DNA from: JBGSKY01 sp041740995
GTDB taxonomy: Bacteria; Planctomycetota; Planctomycetia; Pirellulales; Pirellulaceae
Direction of reading: 5' to 3'
Length of the DNA stretch: 40,173 nt
Assembly: GCA_041740995.1 (NCBI GenBank)
Contig: JBGSKY010000238.1
Location: forward strand, 1 to 40,173
The notes under the pieces are model-generated. The model was not told the DNA's origin and ran no database searches. It saw only the letters and a list, made by a program, of their open reading frames with translations. Positions 1-7,933 of the stretch are shown in pieces; the stretch's first letter is position 1, and each line of letters opens with the position of its first letter. Position numbers and translations under genes: made by a program.

Positions 1-123
1 AATGAATGGGTGGTCGGCAAAATTTCGAGCCAATCGAATACGGCTACTAATCACGATATCCGATTCAGGACCGCGACCGGCAAGCCATACACCGCATTTC
101 TGCGCTAGTTCATTAAGATTCAC
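1..123 (-). CDS. mcsB: Protein arginine kinase McsB, N-terminal part (cut by window edge)
   Basis: The 41 visible residues begin at a GTG codon and contain the typical McsB opening: a GVWLAGRGPESDIVISSRIR stretch followed by LARNFADHPF. McsB belongs to the guanidino-kinase fold and phosphorylates arginine side chains, which in Firmicutes marks proteins for ClpCP. It starts only 18 bp after the stop of the mcsA-like gene on the same strand, the usual mcsA-mcsB order, so the two are probably one transcript and one functional unit. No strong ribosome binding site is visible before the GTG. The remainder of the gene, including the catalytic centre, lies left of the window. The short length does not weaken the identification because the opening segment is highly distinctive. 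Confidence 0.88.
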   Translation of the reverse strand, partial: MNLNELAQKCGVWLAGRGPESDIVISSRIRLARNFADHPFI

Positions 124-141
124 GGATCGTTGCTGCTCGCG

Positions 142-681
142 TTATGATTCACTGGTGGTTTCGTTCGACGCATCCATATCGTCGGTATTTTCAAGTGTCT
201 TGATTTGGTCTCGCAATTGACCAGCTTTCTCGTAATCCTCTCGCTGAACGGCGTCCTTAAGCTCGCGACGGAGCTGGATCAGTTCGTGTTGGTTGTCCTG
301 CGACCCGCCATTGCGACGGGGCTTTTTGCCTCGGTGTGTGATGGCACCGTGAATGTTCACCAGTAATGGTTCTAGCTCTTCACGAAAGTGGACATAGTCA
401 TAAGCACAACCCAATCGTCCGGCGCTACGAAATTGAGCGAAAGTAATTCCGCAAACGGGGCAGACTTTTTGTTCGGTCTCAGCGATCGCTTCGGAAGTCT
501 GGTCAATCTTGAGCTGCTTGGCTAGCAAGCCTGCCAAGGCGGTTGCTGGCGTTGATTCCGAGCCCTGGGCCAAGTAAATACGTGCGTGATCCTCGCACAA
601 ATGCAGTGCAAGCGGTCCTTCCCCGTCGGTCAATTCCGTGATATGAAAAGTCGCCGGTTTCTCACAATGTTGGCATTTCAT
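142..681 (-). CDS. mcsA: McsA-like zinc-finger / UvrB-UvrC motif protein
   Basis: This 179-residue protein starts with MKCQHCEKPATFHITEL, the usual opening of McsA-type proteins; an upstream in-frame ATG at 753 would add 24 unrelated residues, so I take 681. Two Cys clusters are visible: CQHC with a following Cys near residue 30, and CPVCG near residue 75 with another Cys soon after, both likely zinc sites. The C-terminal 40 residues form a charged helical UVR motif (ELIQLRRELKDAVQREDYE). In Firmicutes McsA activates the arginine kinase McsB and helps control ClpC and the stress regulator CtsR. Here it directly precedes mcsB with an 18 bp gap. Some annotations would call it only 'UvrB/UvrC motif-containing protein'. 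Confidence 0.87.
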   Translation of the reverse strand: MKCQHCEKPATFHITELTDGEGPLALHLCEDHARIYLAQGSESTPATALAGLLAKQLKIDQTSEAIAETEQKVCPVCGITFAQFRSAGRLGCAYDYVHFREELEPLLVNIHGAITHRGKKPRRNGGSQDNQHELIQLRRELKDAVQREDYEKAGQLRDQIKTLENTDDMDASNETTSES

Positions 682-888
682 CGCCGTATTTACTACCTTC
701 ACTTCCCAGCACGCGGTTTTCGAATGCGGATCGCAAAAAAGCCGCTGTTTCAATACTATGTAACCTGACTATGGTTTCCAAGCAACTCATTCCTCTGGCA
801 ACATGCGATGCCGAAGGCGTTGTTTGGTCAGTCGAGCTGGGCAACAATTAAAGTCTGTTACACCGATTATATGCGCTAGTCTGTTTCT

Positions 889-2391
889 ATGAAGACCGTT
901 CCCGATCTAAATCAATTTTGCGAATTGGCCAGCCAATTCGAACTTGTTCCGGTTTATCGACAATTGCTGTCGGACACCTTGACACCAGTTACAGCGTTTC
1001 GATTGCTGGACGATGGCCAAAGTGCTGGCTGTCTTTTTGAAAGCGTCGTGGGCCAGGAGCGGGTTGGTCGATATTCATTTGTGGCTGTTGATCCTCAAGA
1101 AAATCTTCGTGCCTGGGGGCAGCGGGTCGAGCAAACTGATTCTCAGGGCCAAACTGTGGTCCAGCAATGTAATGATCCGCTGGAATTGTTGCGGACGACT
1201 GTCGGAAATCCAACCGTGGCTGAACTTTCGGGCTTGCCACCCTTTCTCGGCGGTGCGATTGGTTTTGCCGGTTACGATGTGATTCGATACGTCGAAAAGT
1301 TACCAGCGGTTCCTCTAGACGACAGAAAGTTGCCCGATTTAGATTTCGGCTTTTATAATACGATCCTCATCTTCGACAACGTCAACAAAACGCTTTTTGT
1401 TGTCCATCTGGCCAAAAAGAAAAACTTTTCGAATCCTCAGCAAGCTTACGAGCACGCTCAGCAGGCGATCGATAAAGTCGTTGAAAAGCTGAAGCGACCT
1501 TTGCGTAACGAATCGCTGCTCGATTTCGTTTATCCAGATCAGAGCGAGCTGAAGGTCGAATCGAACTTTTCAAAGGCCGACTTCTGTCAAGCAGTTCAGG
1601 AGTGCACCGAGTTCATCCGGGCTGGCGATATCTTTCAAGTGGTCATCTCGCAAAGATTCCATGTCGATCTGAAGATCGATCCCTTTGAAGTCTATCGCTC
1701 GCTGCGAGTTATCAATCCCAGTCCGTTTATGTTCTTTCTTCGGACCAAACACGCCGTGCTGGTCGGTGCGTCGCCTGAGGTCATGTGCCGTGTTCAAGAC
1801 AACGTGGTCACCGTCCGTCCGCTGGCAGGGACGCGACGTCGTGGTGAGAACGAAGCCGACGATCGGCGATTATCTGCGGAACTGCTGCAAGATCCAAAGG
1901 AGCGGGCCGAACATGTAATGTTGGTCGACTTAGGGCGAAATGATGTGGGACGCATCGCCAAACTTGGAACCGTCGAACTAACAGATGTGATGTGTGTCGA
2001 ACACTATTCTCACGTCATGCATATCTCTTCGACCGTCCATGGCCAGCTTGCTGAAAACAAGACCTACATGGATGCCTTCAAATCCGCTTTACCAGCGGGC
2101 ACTGTCAGCGGAGCGCCCAAGATTCGCGCGATGGAAATCATCGATCAGATCGAACCGACTAAGCGCGGACCGTACGGCGGCGCCGTAGGTTACATTGATT
2201 ATCGCGGAAATACCGATACGTGCATTGCCTTACGAACGATGGTTTTTTGTGATGATAAAGTCTACGTTCAAGCCGGTGCGGGAATTGTTGCCGATAGCGA
2301 TCCGGAATCGGAATACCAAGAGACTGTCAACAAGGCCAAAGCGATGATTCGGGCGATCGAAGTTACCCACGAAAGAACGAAGCTTGTTTGA
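889..2391 (+). CDS. trpE: Anthranilate synthase component I
   Basis: A 500-residue protein of normal TrpE length. It converts chorismate plus ammonia (supplied by TrpG from glutamine) to anthranilate, the first step of tryptophan synthesis, in the cytosol. The N-terminal regulatory domain carries LFES at residues 49-52, the counterpart of the LLES motif that binds feedback-inhibiting tryptophan. The chorismate-binding domain covers about residues 225-490, with motifs such as RPLAGTRRRG, LVDLGRNDVGRI, GAPKIRAMEIIDQIEPTKRG and YVQAGAGIVADSDPE. The GRNDVGR motif and first-gene length favour TrpE over PabB or the isochorismate synthases. No trpG lies in the window, so the subunit partner is encoded elsewhere. 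The ATG has no obvious Shine-Dalgarno sequence. A DUF2007 gene follows after 56 bp. Confidence 0.93.
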   Translation: MKTVPDLNQFCELASQFELVPVYRQLLSDTLTPVTAFRLLDDGQSAGCLFESVVGQERVGRYSFVAVDPQENLRAWGQRVEQTDSQGQTVVQQCNDPLELLRTTVGNPTVAELSGLPPFLGGAIGFAGYDVIRYVEKLPAVPLDDRKLPDLDFGFYNTILIFDNVNKTLFVVHLAKKKNFSNPQQAYEHAQQAIDKVVEKLKRPLRNESLLDFVYPDQSELKVESNFSKADFCQAVQECTEFIRAGDIFQVVISQRFHVDLKIDPFEVYRSLRVINPSPFMFFLRTKHAVLVGASPEVMCRVQDNVVTVRPLAGTRRRGENEADDRRLSAELLQDPKERAEHVMLVDLGRNDVGRIAKLGTVELTDVMCVEHYSHVMHISSTVHGQLAENKTYMDAFKSALPAGTVSGAPKIRAMEIIDQIEPTKRGPYGGAVGYIDYRGNTDTCIALRTMVFCDDKVYVQAGAGIVADSDPESEYQETVNKAKAMIRAIEVTHERTKLV

Positions 2392-2447
2392 TATCAGTCT
2401 CGGAGAGACCGCTCTACCGATGAAGAAGATAATAATAAAAGGATTCA

Positions 2448-2921
2448 ATGATGATCAACGCTGACCAGGACACGTTGAAAACGATCGCAACATTGCGGAA
2501 CGAAATCGAAGCTCAAGAGTTAGTCAACATTTTAAATGAGCATGGTATAGAGGCCCGGGCGGTCGGCGGATTTACGGCCAATTTTCAAGCTGGAGGACCA
2601 GGCGGCGTGAAGGTGTTGGTCCACGAAAATGCGTTTGACGAAGCTCGTGAACTGCTTTCAGAAATCACTGCCAGCAACGTTGACGACGAGGCTCTTGTCG
2701 AAGATTCAACCTTACGAAGCAGCGATTCATTTTCCGAGGTCATGAACAAACCTTGGTCATTGTTGATGGCTGCCGAAGCGGGCATCATGGGGATGTTGCT
2801 GTACTGGGTCGGCGGCGGTCGAGCTGGGTTGGGTTTTGTCGCTGCATTTCTGACTTTTTCCAGTTTGCTTTTTGTTATTTTATGGGTCGGCAACCGAAAC
2901 CGAGAAGATTCCACTTTGTAA
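2448..2921 (+). CDS. DUF2007-domain membrane protein
   Basis: A 157-residue protein. Residues about 8-75 match the DUF2007 / 'putative signal-transducing protein' pattern: a TLRNEIEAQELVNILNEHGI helix, then a GGPGGVKVLVHENAFDEARELL segment. After an acidic linker come two hydrophobic stretches (about 100-122 and 128-147) that should be membrane helices, leaving a short charged tail. The domain is PII-like in fold in related proteins, but no function is established here. An AGGA lies 4 nt before the first ATG and 7 nt before a second ATG at 2451, so translation may start at 2451. It follows trpE by 56 bp on the same strand and could be co-transcribed, which does not show a role in tryptophan synthesis. 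Confidence 0.8.
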   Translation: MMINADQDTLKTIATLRNEIEAQELVNILNEHGIEARAVGGFTANFQAGGPGGVKVLVHENAFDEARELLSEITASNVDDEALVEDSTLRSSDSFSEVMNKPWSLLMAAEAGIMGMLLYWVGGGRAGLGFVAAFLTFSSLLFVILWVGNRNREDSTL

Positions 2922-2966
2922 GGAATCACGATAACCAAGCGATGAAGCAGCCAGCCTCCGTGAATT

Positions 2967-2998
2967 GCGTATTTTACGCTTAGGCCAAGCGTCGCTTG
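2967..2998. other. Two tandem short hairpins between convergent genes
   Basis: GCGTA-TTT-TACGC (2967-2979) is followed by CAAGC-GTC-GCTTG (2986-2998). They sit between the convergent DUF2007 and pseudokinase genes. Neither has a T run behind it, so they are not standard intrinsic terminators, although they could help end or protect transcripts from both sides. Confidence 0.3.
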
Positions 2999-3010
2999 CT
3001 GGGATATCCA

Positions 3011-6000
3011 CTAATCAGTCGTGAAGATCGCTGGCAGAGTTTGCTTTGTGGTCGTGGCTGCGGTCCTTGTCGTAATTTCAATCACGCGTTTGTCAGCGTC
3101 TTTGATAACCCATACCAGCTTCTGGTCAGTCTCGGTTGGCTTTTGGACTGTCGTCACTGGATTGCCCTTTCGAACTAAATCGAGCAGGACATCGCGAAGC
3201 TTTGATCCGCTGTGTTTGAAATCGCGAATCTGCTGGTTGCGAGTAATGCCGTCTTTTTCCAACGCACCACCATTGATTTCGATCGAAACACTAAACGCAG
3301 GATTTTTTTGGCTCGAGTTGAATTCTGCAATGATCGCTTTGGCAGACGATTCTAAAGATTCCTGATCAAAAGCGATATCAAGCGGCAAATCCAACACTTG
3401 GTCGATGGTCAGCGCGGTTACATTGCTCGATGGAGTTGCCACTGCGACGCTACTATTGTTACGCGCGGGTTGACGTAGCGACATCCAGCTAGCTAGCGTC
3501 AAGTTCGTAGCACCCGTTTTGGGAAGATAAAAATTTGCTACGTTTGCTCCCTCTTCAATTCCGGTGCGAAGGTAAGTTTTCCAGCTTCGCAATTGCTGCG
3601 GTAATCGAATGGCGAGCTTGGCCCAATAAGCATCAGCGGGCTGAGCAATTAGTTGCGACTCTGCATCACTAGGCAAGCTTTCGAAAACAGAACGCAACTC
3701 ATTTTGAAGCTGCGGTGCAATCTGTTCATCCTTGCCGGCAATCCGAAGTTCGCCATACCATGCGTCGTCAATGTTGGTTGTTAGCGAAAGCGCGGCAACG
3801 TCTTCCCGCATCTTCAATCGCAAATATGGCAACAACGCCGGCAGAGAATTGGCCAGCATACCGCGGCCACTACTGAGCAAAAGACTGGTTGTCGACATAT
3901 ACGTTAGATCGTTCTGCAGGCTGGTCCGCTGTCGAAGCGTTTCGAGCTGTCGAGTAAGCGGAGCAATGCCGCCTTCCATTTCGATCATCTGACGAATAAG
4001 GTCCGGTTTTCCGACGACGATCGACTGAGTCAATTGGTTCTCGACGTCAGTGATGATTGCCACGGCCCCCAATTTCGAATCGGAGTTTTGCACGACGCTG
4101 AGATTGCCAAAGCTCGCGACGACAGGTGGTGTTGCGAAACCAAATTTTGCCATCACTTGGTCGACCGGTTGTGGTTTGGTGGAATCCGAACGCACAACAA
4201 GATCAGGCCACTCACTGGCATCGTTTGGATAGATCGCAACCGTCAGCATTTTGGTTTGATCCAACCCAAACGGGTTCAATTGCTCAAGCAAGTTGACGAG
4301 CGATTGGTAGCTTGTTTGGAGCAACTCGTTGAGTTCCGTGTATCGTTCTTGTTTCCGAATTCGTTCCATGTTGCAATGGAGCAAGCCTTGCAATCCAGGC
4401 GGTAACATTTGCAGCGAGATTGGATCGGGAACATGTGGCGGTGCCCATAAGGTTTCGCCATCGTCCGCGACTACGTTAAACTGTTCTGCGACCGGATCTA
4501 TCCGCTCGGGAATGATTGGTGTGACAACCTTTTCCGTCGGGACTGGATTGCTTGAAAGATCGGATTGTTTCGGCGACGGCTGAAATGGCTGGCGCGGCAT
4601 TAACAGGAAAGCGACTGCGGCCAGTACACCGACAGCAATCGTGGCCATCGCAGGCATGACCCAAACTGGTTTCTGTTTGCGACGATTGACGCTGCTGGCG
4701 ACCGACCTACGGCTCGTCGTGGCGCCGAGGTCAATTGTGGGTTTGGTTTGGTTCGGCGGTTTTTCTGGTTTCGCGGCTGTTTGTTTGATTGGCGCAGAGC
4801 CGGCTGCAAGCGGATTGGTTTCAAGCAGCTTCGTCTCCGGTGCATCGATTTGCGCAATCGCCGACGCTGCTGTCGGGCCAGTGTCAACCTTTGGCGCGGT
4901 AACAATCGGTTGGTCGGGATTGATCGGTGGTGATGTTGCCTTGTTTGGCTTTACGACTGGCGGTGTTGGCAAGCTGGATTCAATTGGCTTTGGTGTAGAA
5001 GCTGCGACGGCTCGCTTCGGTTTGCTTATTGGCTGAGCAACCGGCACATCCTCGCTGGCAGGCGGCTTCGGTTCAGTGGTCGTCGCAGCTACAACTGATT
5101 TTTTGCTAGTTTTCCATGGTCCGCTTTGGGCGGCTGGCGGCGAAGGCTTTGTTGAATCCGTTACTTTTGTTTGCGAAGCAACAGCGCTCGCCGGTGCTGG
5201 AGATTTGGCGGGTGACGCAGGCGCAGCAACATCGGTCACGGCTTTGACGTTAGGTTCCTTCGCAGTTTTTGAGGAGATCGTTGTCGCCTTAGGCGAAGCT
5301 TTGGTTGCTGATTCAATGACTTTAGTGTTTGCAGGCGGTTGGCTTTTGACCATCGCTGCAGATGCCGGAATTTCTGGCGGCGCGGCTGGCGGTGTATTAC
5401 CGACTTGCTTGGGCTCAGCGACTTGCAATGCGTGTAAGAATTGTCGGACCGTTTGAAATCTGCTGGTAGGGTTTTTGGCTAGCAGATGCAATAGCACACG
5501 TTGCAATCGATGGTTCCAGCCGCTGACTTGAATTGTTTCACATTTGGCCTTCAGCACTGCGTTGACAAGCTGGGCGTCGCTAGTCGAACGCACGTATGTC
5601 CGGCCTGTGAGCAGCTCAAACCACAAACAACCAAGCGCGTATAAATCGCTCTGCGTCGTAGGTTGCTGACCTGGCGTTGTAAATTCAGGAGCCGCATAAG
5701 CCAAACGTCGAGACGGCTCTGCTTGTAGTGCACCAATCCGATTGGGATCGAGCAATGGATTAGCAGGCAAGAATAACGGATCGCGGAGCAAAGTGACTTG
5801 CTGCTCGCCGTCCCAATAGATGCAATGCATGCCGAGGTCACCATGAACCATGTTGACGCTATGCAAACGGTCGATCGCCATCGCGGTTTGGATGATGATC
5901 GCTTTGGCCGTTGAATAGGGAACTACTGAGCCAGCAATTGTTGACTGGAGAGAATTGCCGATCGGAACACTCGACGCTACGCAAAGGAAAGAATCGCTGA

Positions 6001-6436
6001 TTTGGGCATCAGTCAACGCACACAAAAGCTCATCACGAATCTTTGCATGTTGGCGTGCAAGGCTGATGCCTGGCGGATTGGTTTGCATCGCCGGCTGGCC
6101 AAGTTCTTGTTCGGAAATGGCCAGCAACCAAAACTCGTCCGTTCCTCCATCTGGATTGGCGAGATACCAGTTTGGTAAAGATTGATCGCGCAATGGCTGG
6201 CGAACCAAATACCCACCACAACGCAGGGGGCCGGTAACCTCGTCCAGCAACACTCGGGCTTGATATTTGGTCAGATGATTTTTCTCAATCAACCATTTGG
6301 CGACCGAAAGTGTGTCGGTCATCCGGTCTGCTGGCAGATCGCCAGCCATCGTTGCTGCCATCTGACGAACTGTCTCAGGATTAGCCAAGCCTGACGATTC
6401 AATTCGCTGCCAAAACTGAACAGCGGTGACAACCAT
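3011..6436 (-). CDS. Large membrane-anchored serine/threonine pseudokinase
   Basis: A 1141-residue protein. Residues 30-68 carry an N-terminal helix pair ending LTKYQARVLLDE that often precedes planctomycete Ser/Thr kinases. Residues about 75-340 follow the kinase fold: MVHGDLGMHCI (196-206) at the catalytic loop, YAAPE at 247-251 for APE, and QSDLYALGCLWFELLTGR (262-279). Catalytic residues are missing: HRDLKxxN reads HGDLGMHC, DFG reads RDP, and no ATP-binding Lys motif is evident. An Ala/Pro/Lys/Thr-rich linker (345-590) leads to one membrane helix (590-613) and a C-terminal 500-residue region of unknown fold, presumably extracytoplasmic. I infer a signalling or scaffold protein that binds, rather than phosphorylates, partners. 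It is transcribed opposite to its neighbours on both sides. Confidence 0.82.
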   Translation of the reverse strand: MVVTAVQFWQRIESSGLANPETVRQMAATMAGDLPADRMTDTLSVAKWLIEKNHLTKYQARVLLDEVTGPLRCGGYLVRQPLRDQSLPNWYLANPDGGTDEFWLLAISEQELGQPAMQTNPPGISLARQHAKIRDELLCALTDAQISDSFLCVASSVPIGNSLQSTIAGSVVPYSTAKAIIIQTAMAIDRLHSVNMVHGDLGMHCIYWDGEQQVTLLRDPLFLPANPLLDPNRIGALQAEPSRRLAYAAPEFTTPGQQPTTQSDLYALGCLWFELLTGRTYVRSTSDAQLVNAVLKAKCETIQVSGWNHRLQRVLLHLLAKNPTSRFQTVRQFLHALQVAEPKQVGNTPPAAPPEIPASAAMVKSQPPANTKVIESATKASPKATTISSKTAKEPNVKAVTDVAAPASPAKSPAPASAVASQTKVTDSTKPSPPAAQSGPWKTSKKSVVAATTTEPKPPASEDVPVAQPISKPKRAVAASTPKPIESSLPTPPVVKPNKATSPPINPDQPIVTAPKVDTGPTAASAIAQIDAPETKLLETNPLAAGSAPIKQTAAKPEKPPNQTKPTIDLGATTSRRSVASSVNRRKQKPVWVMPAMATIAVGVLAAVAFLLMPRQPFQPSPKQSDLSSNPVPTEKVVTPIIPERIDPVAEQFNVVADDGETLWAPPHVPDPISLQMLPPGLQGLLHCNMERIRKQERYTELNELLQTSYQSLVNLLEQLNPFGLDQTKMLTVAIYPNDASEWPDLVVRSDSTKPQPVDQVMAKFGFATPPVVASFGNLSVVQNSDSKLGAVAIITDVENQLTQSIVVGKPDLIRQMIEMEGGIAPLTRQLETLRQRTSLQNDLTYMSTTSLLLSSGRGMLANSLPALLPYLRLKMREDVAALSLTTNIDDAWYGELRIAGKDEQIAPQLQNELRSVFESLPSDAESQLIAQPADAYWAKLAIRLPQQLRSWKTYLRTGIEEGANVANFYLPKTGATNLTLASWMSLRQPARNNSSVAVATPSSNVTALTIDQVLDLPLDIAFDQESLESSAKAIIAEFNSSQKNPAFSVSIEINGGALEKDGITRNQQIRDFKHSGSKLRDVLLDLVRKGNPVTTVQKPTETDQKLVWVIKDADKRVIEITTRTAATTTKQTLPAIFTTD

Positions 6437-6485
6437 TCCTCAAGCCTTCACTAAATTCCAATGTCCGTCAATCGTTCAACATACT

Positions 6486-6515
6486 TTGACAAAAACTATC
6501 TGCCGTATCGATATT
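6486..6515 (+). promoter_or_regulatory. Possible sigma-70 type promoter upstream of gdh
   Basis: A perfect TTGACA (6486-6491) is followed after 18 bp by GATATT (6510-6515), a 4/6 match to the -10 box. It would give a leader of about 150 nt before the dehydrogenase start. The match is suggestive only. Confidence 0.22.
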
Positions 6516-6669
6516 TGGTAGGTCTTGCCCGCCATACCGAATTGCTAGAGTGTCTATTATAACTAGATTGCCGTTGAACGGCACGATAGGGAAATATCAA
6601 GGCCAGGGAGTTCTAACGAGCAGAACCCGCGGCTGTTACTGATCTATTTGAATATAAAGAAACGACGAA

Positions 6670-7905
6670 ATGAAGGCATCCGAAGCAACAACTTTTTACT
6701 TCAATCAAGCGGCTGACCAGCTGAATATGCCGCAATGGGCTCGGACCAAATTGCTGACGCCTCGACGGGAGGTCTCTGTCGAAGTCAGTTTTACACGTGA
6801 CAACGGCGAACATGCGACGCTGACCGGCTACCGTGTTCAACACGATAATGCTCGTGGTCCGATGAAAGGCGGTTTACGCTACCACCCAGCTGTTGATCTA
6901 GATGAAGTTCGAGCACTGGCAGCGCTGATGACGTGGAAAACCGCTGTTGTCGATCTGCCTTATGGTGGCGCGAAAGGGGGTGTTGCGGTCGATCCAAAAA
7001 AATATTCACGCAAGGAGATCGAGCGGATCACGCGAGCGTTCGTCGACAATTTGCATGACATCGTTGGTCCAGATACGGATATCCCTGCGCCGGACATGGG
7101 CACCAACCACGAAGTGATGTCGTGGTTTCGTAACCAGTGGGAAAAGTATCACGGCTTCAATCCAGCCGTAATTACTGGAAAGCCTGTCGAAGAGTACGGA
7201 GCAACGGGACGCGAAGAAGCAACCGGGCGTGGTGTCGGTATCCTTGCTCTTAAATTTACTAAACGAATGAATCTGCAAAGCAAAAGCTGCAAAGTTGCAA
7301 TTCAAGGTTTTGGAAACGTCGGTTCACACGCCGCAAAATTTCTCAGCGAGTCGGAATTCCCGATCATTGCGATCAGCGATGTGAGTGGGACCTACTATCG
7401 AAAAGAAGGCTTAAACATTAACGACGTGCTGCGATATACCATCAACCATAGTGGCGGACTGCAAGGCTATCCACATGCTGAACACAAGCCGGCTGAAATG
7501 TTGTTGGAAATGGATGTTGATATGCTGATACCTGCCGCTTTAGGCGACGTGATCACCATGGACAATGTGAGTCGTGTTAAAGCGAAGACGATCATCGAAG
7601 CCGCCAACGGTCCAATTTCGCCCGAAGCTGACGCGATTCTTTCGAGCCGCGGAGTGACAATCCTCCCAGACATTCTCGCCAATGCTGGCGGAGTTACGGT
7701 GAGCTATTTCGAATGGGTTCAGAATCGTCAGCACTATCGCTGGACGTTGGATCGCGTGCGACAAGAGCTCGATCGTGTTTTGTCGGCGGCTTTCGAAAAC
7801 GTGTGGTCTCTCGCCAGCGAGGAAAAAGTACCGCTACGTACCGCAGCGTTTATGATCGCCCTCAAACGAGTCCTGCGAGCAACCGAACTGGCCGGCTTGG
7901 GCTAG
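6670..7905 (+). CDS. gdhA: Glu/Leu/Phe/Val dehydrogenase (glutamate dehydrogenase)
   Basis: A 411-residue protein, the usual size of the hexameric class of glutamate dehydrogenases. It catalyses reversible oxidative deamination of glutamate to 2-oxoglutarate and ammonia with NAD(P). The N-terminal substrate domain shows GPMKGGLRYHP (K66), TWKTAVVDLPYGGAKGGV with K90 and catalytic K102, and DIPAPDMGT with D142. The Rossmann domain starts at about residue 205 with IQGFGNVGSHAAKF, the GxGxxG dinucleotide motif. C-terminal motifs AANGP and LPDILANAGGVTVSYFEW are also family features. Substrate choice between glutamate and branched-chain or aromatic amino acids cannot be settled by eye, but the glutamate-type motifs dominate. 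It converges on the M28 peptidase gene with a 28 bp gap and no visible terminator. Confidence 0.92.
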   Translation: MKASEATTFYFNQAADQLNMPQWARTKLLTPRREVSVEVSFTRDNGEHATLTGYRVQHDNARGPMKGGLRYHPAVDLDEVRALAALMTWKTAVVDLPYGGAKGGVAVDPKKYSRKEIERITRAFVDNLHDIVGPDTDIPAPDMGTNHEVMSWFRNQWEKYHGFNPAVITGKPVEEYGATGREEATGRGVGILALKFTKRMNLQSKSCKVAIQGFGNVGSHAAKFLSESEFPIIAISDVSGTYYRKEGLNINDVLRYTINHSGGLQGYPHAEHKPAEMLLEMDVDMLIPAALGDVITMDNVSRVKAKTIIEAANGPISPEADAILSSRGVTILPDILANAGGVTVSYFEWVQNRQHYRWTLDRVRQELDRVLSAAFENVWSLASEEKVPLRTAAFMIALKRVLRATELAGLG

Positions 7906-7933
7906 CGAATTACAAATGGCGAAGTCAATTGAA

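Noticed and set aside
809..880. Short frame before trpE as a possible Trp leader peptide
   Set aside because: It has only one Trp codon and no attenuator-type alternate hairpins or T run before trpE.
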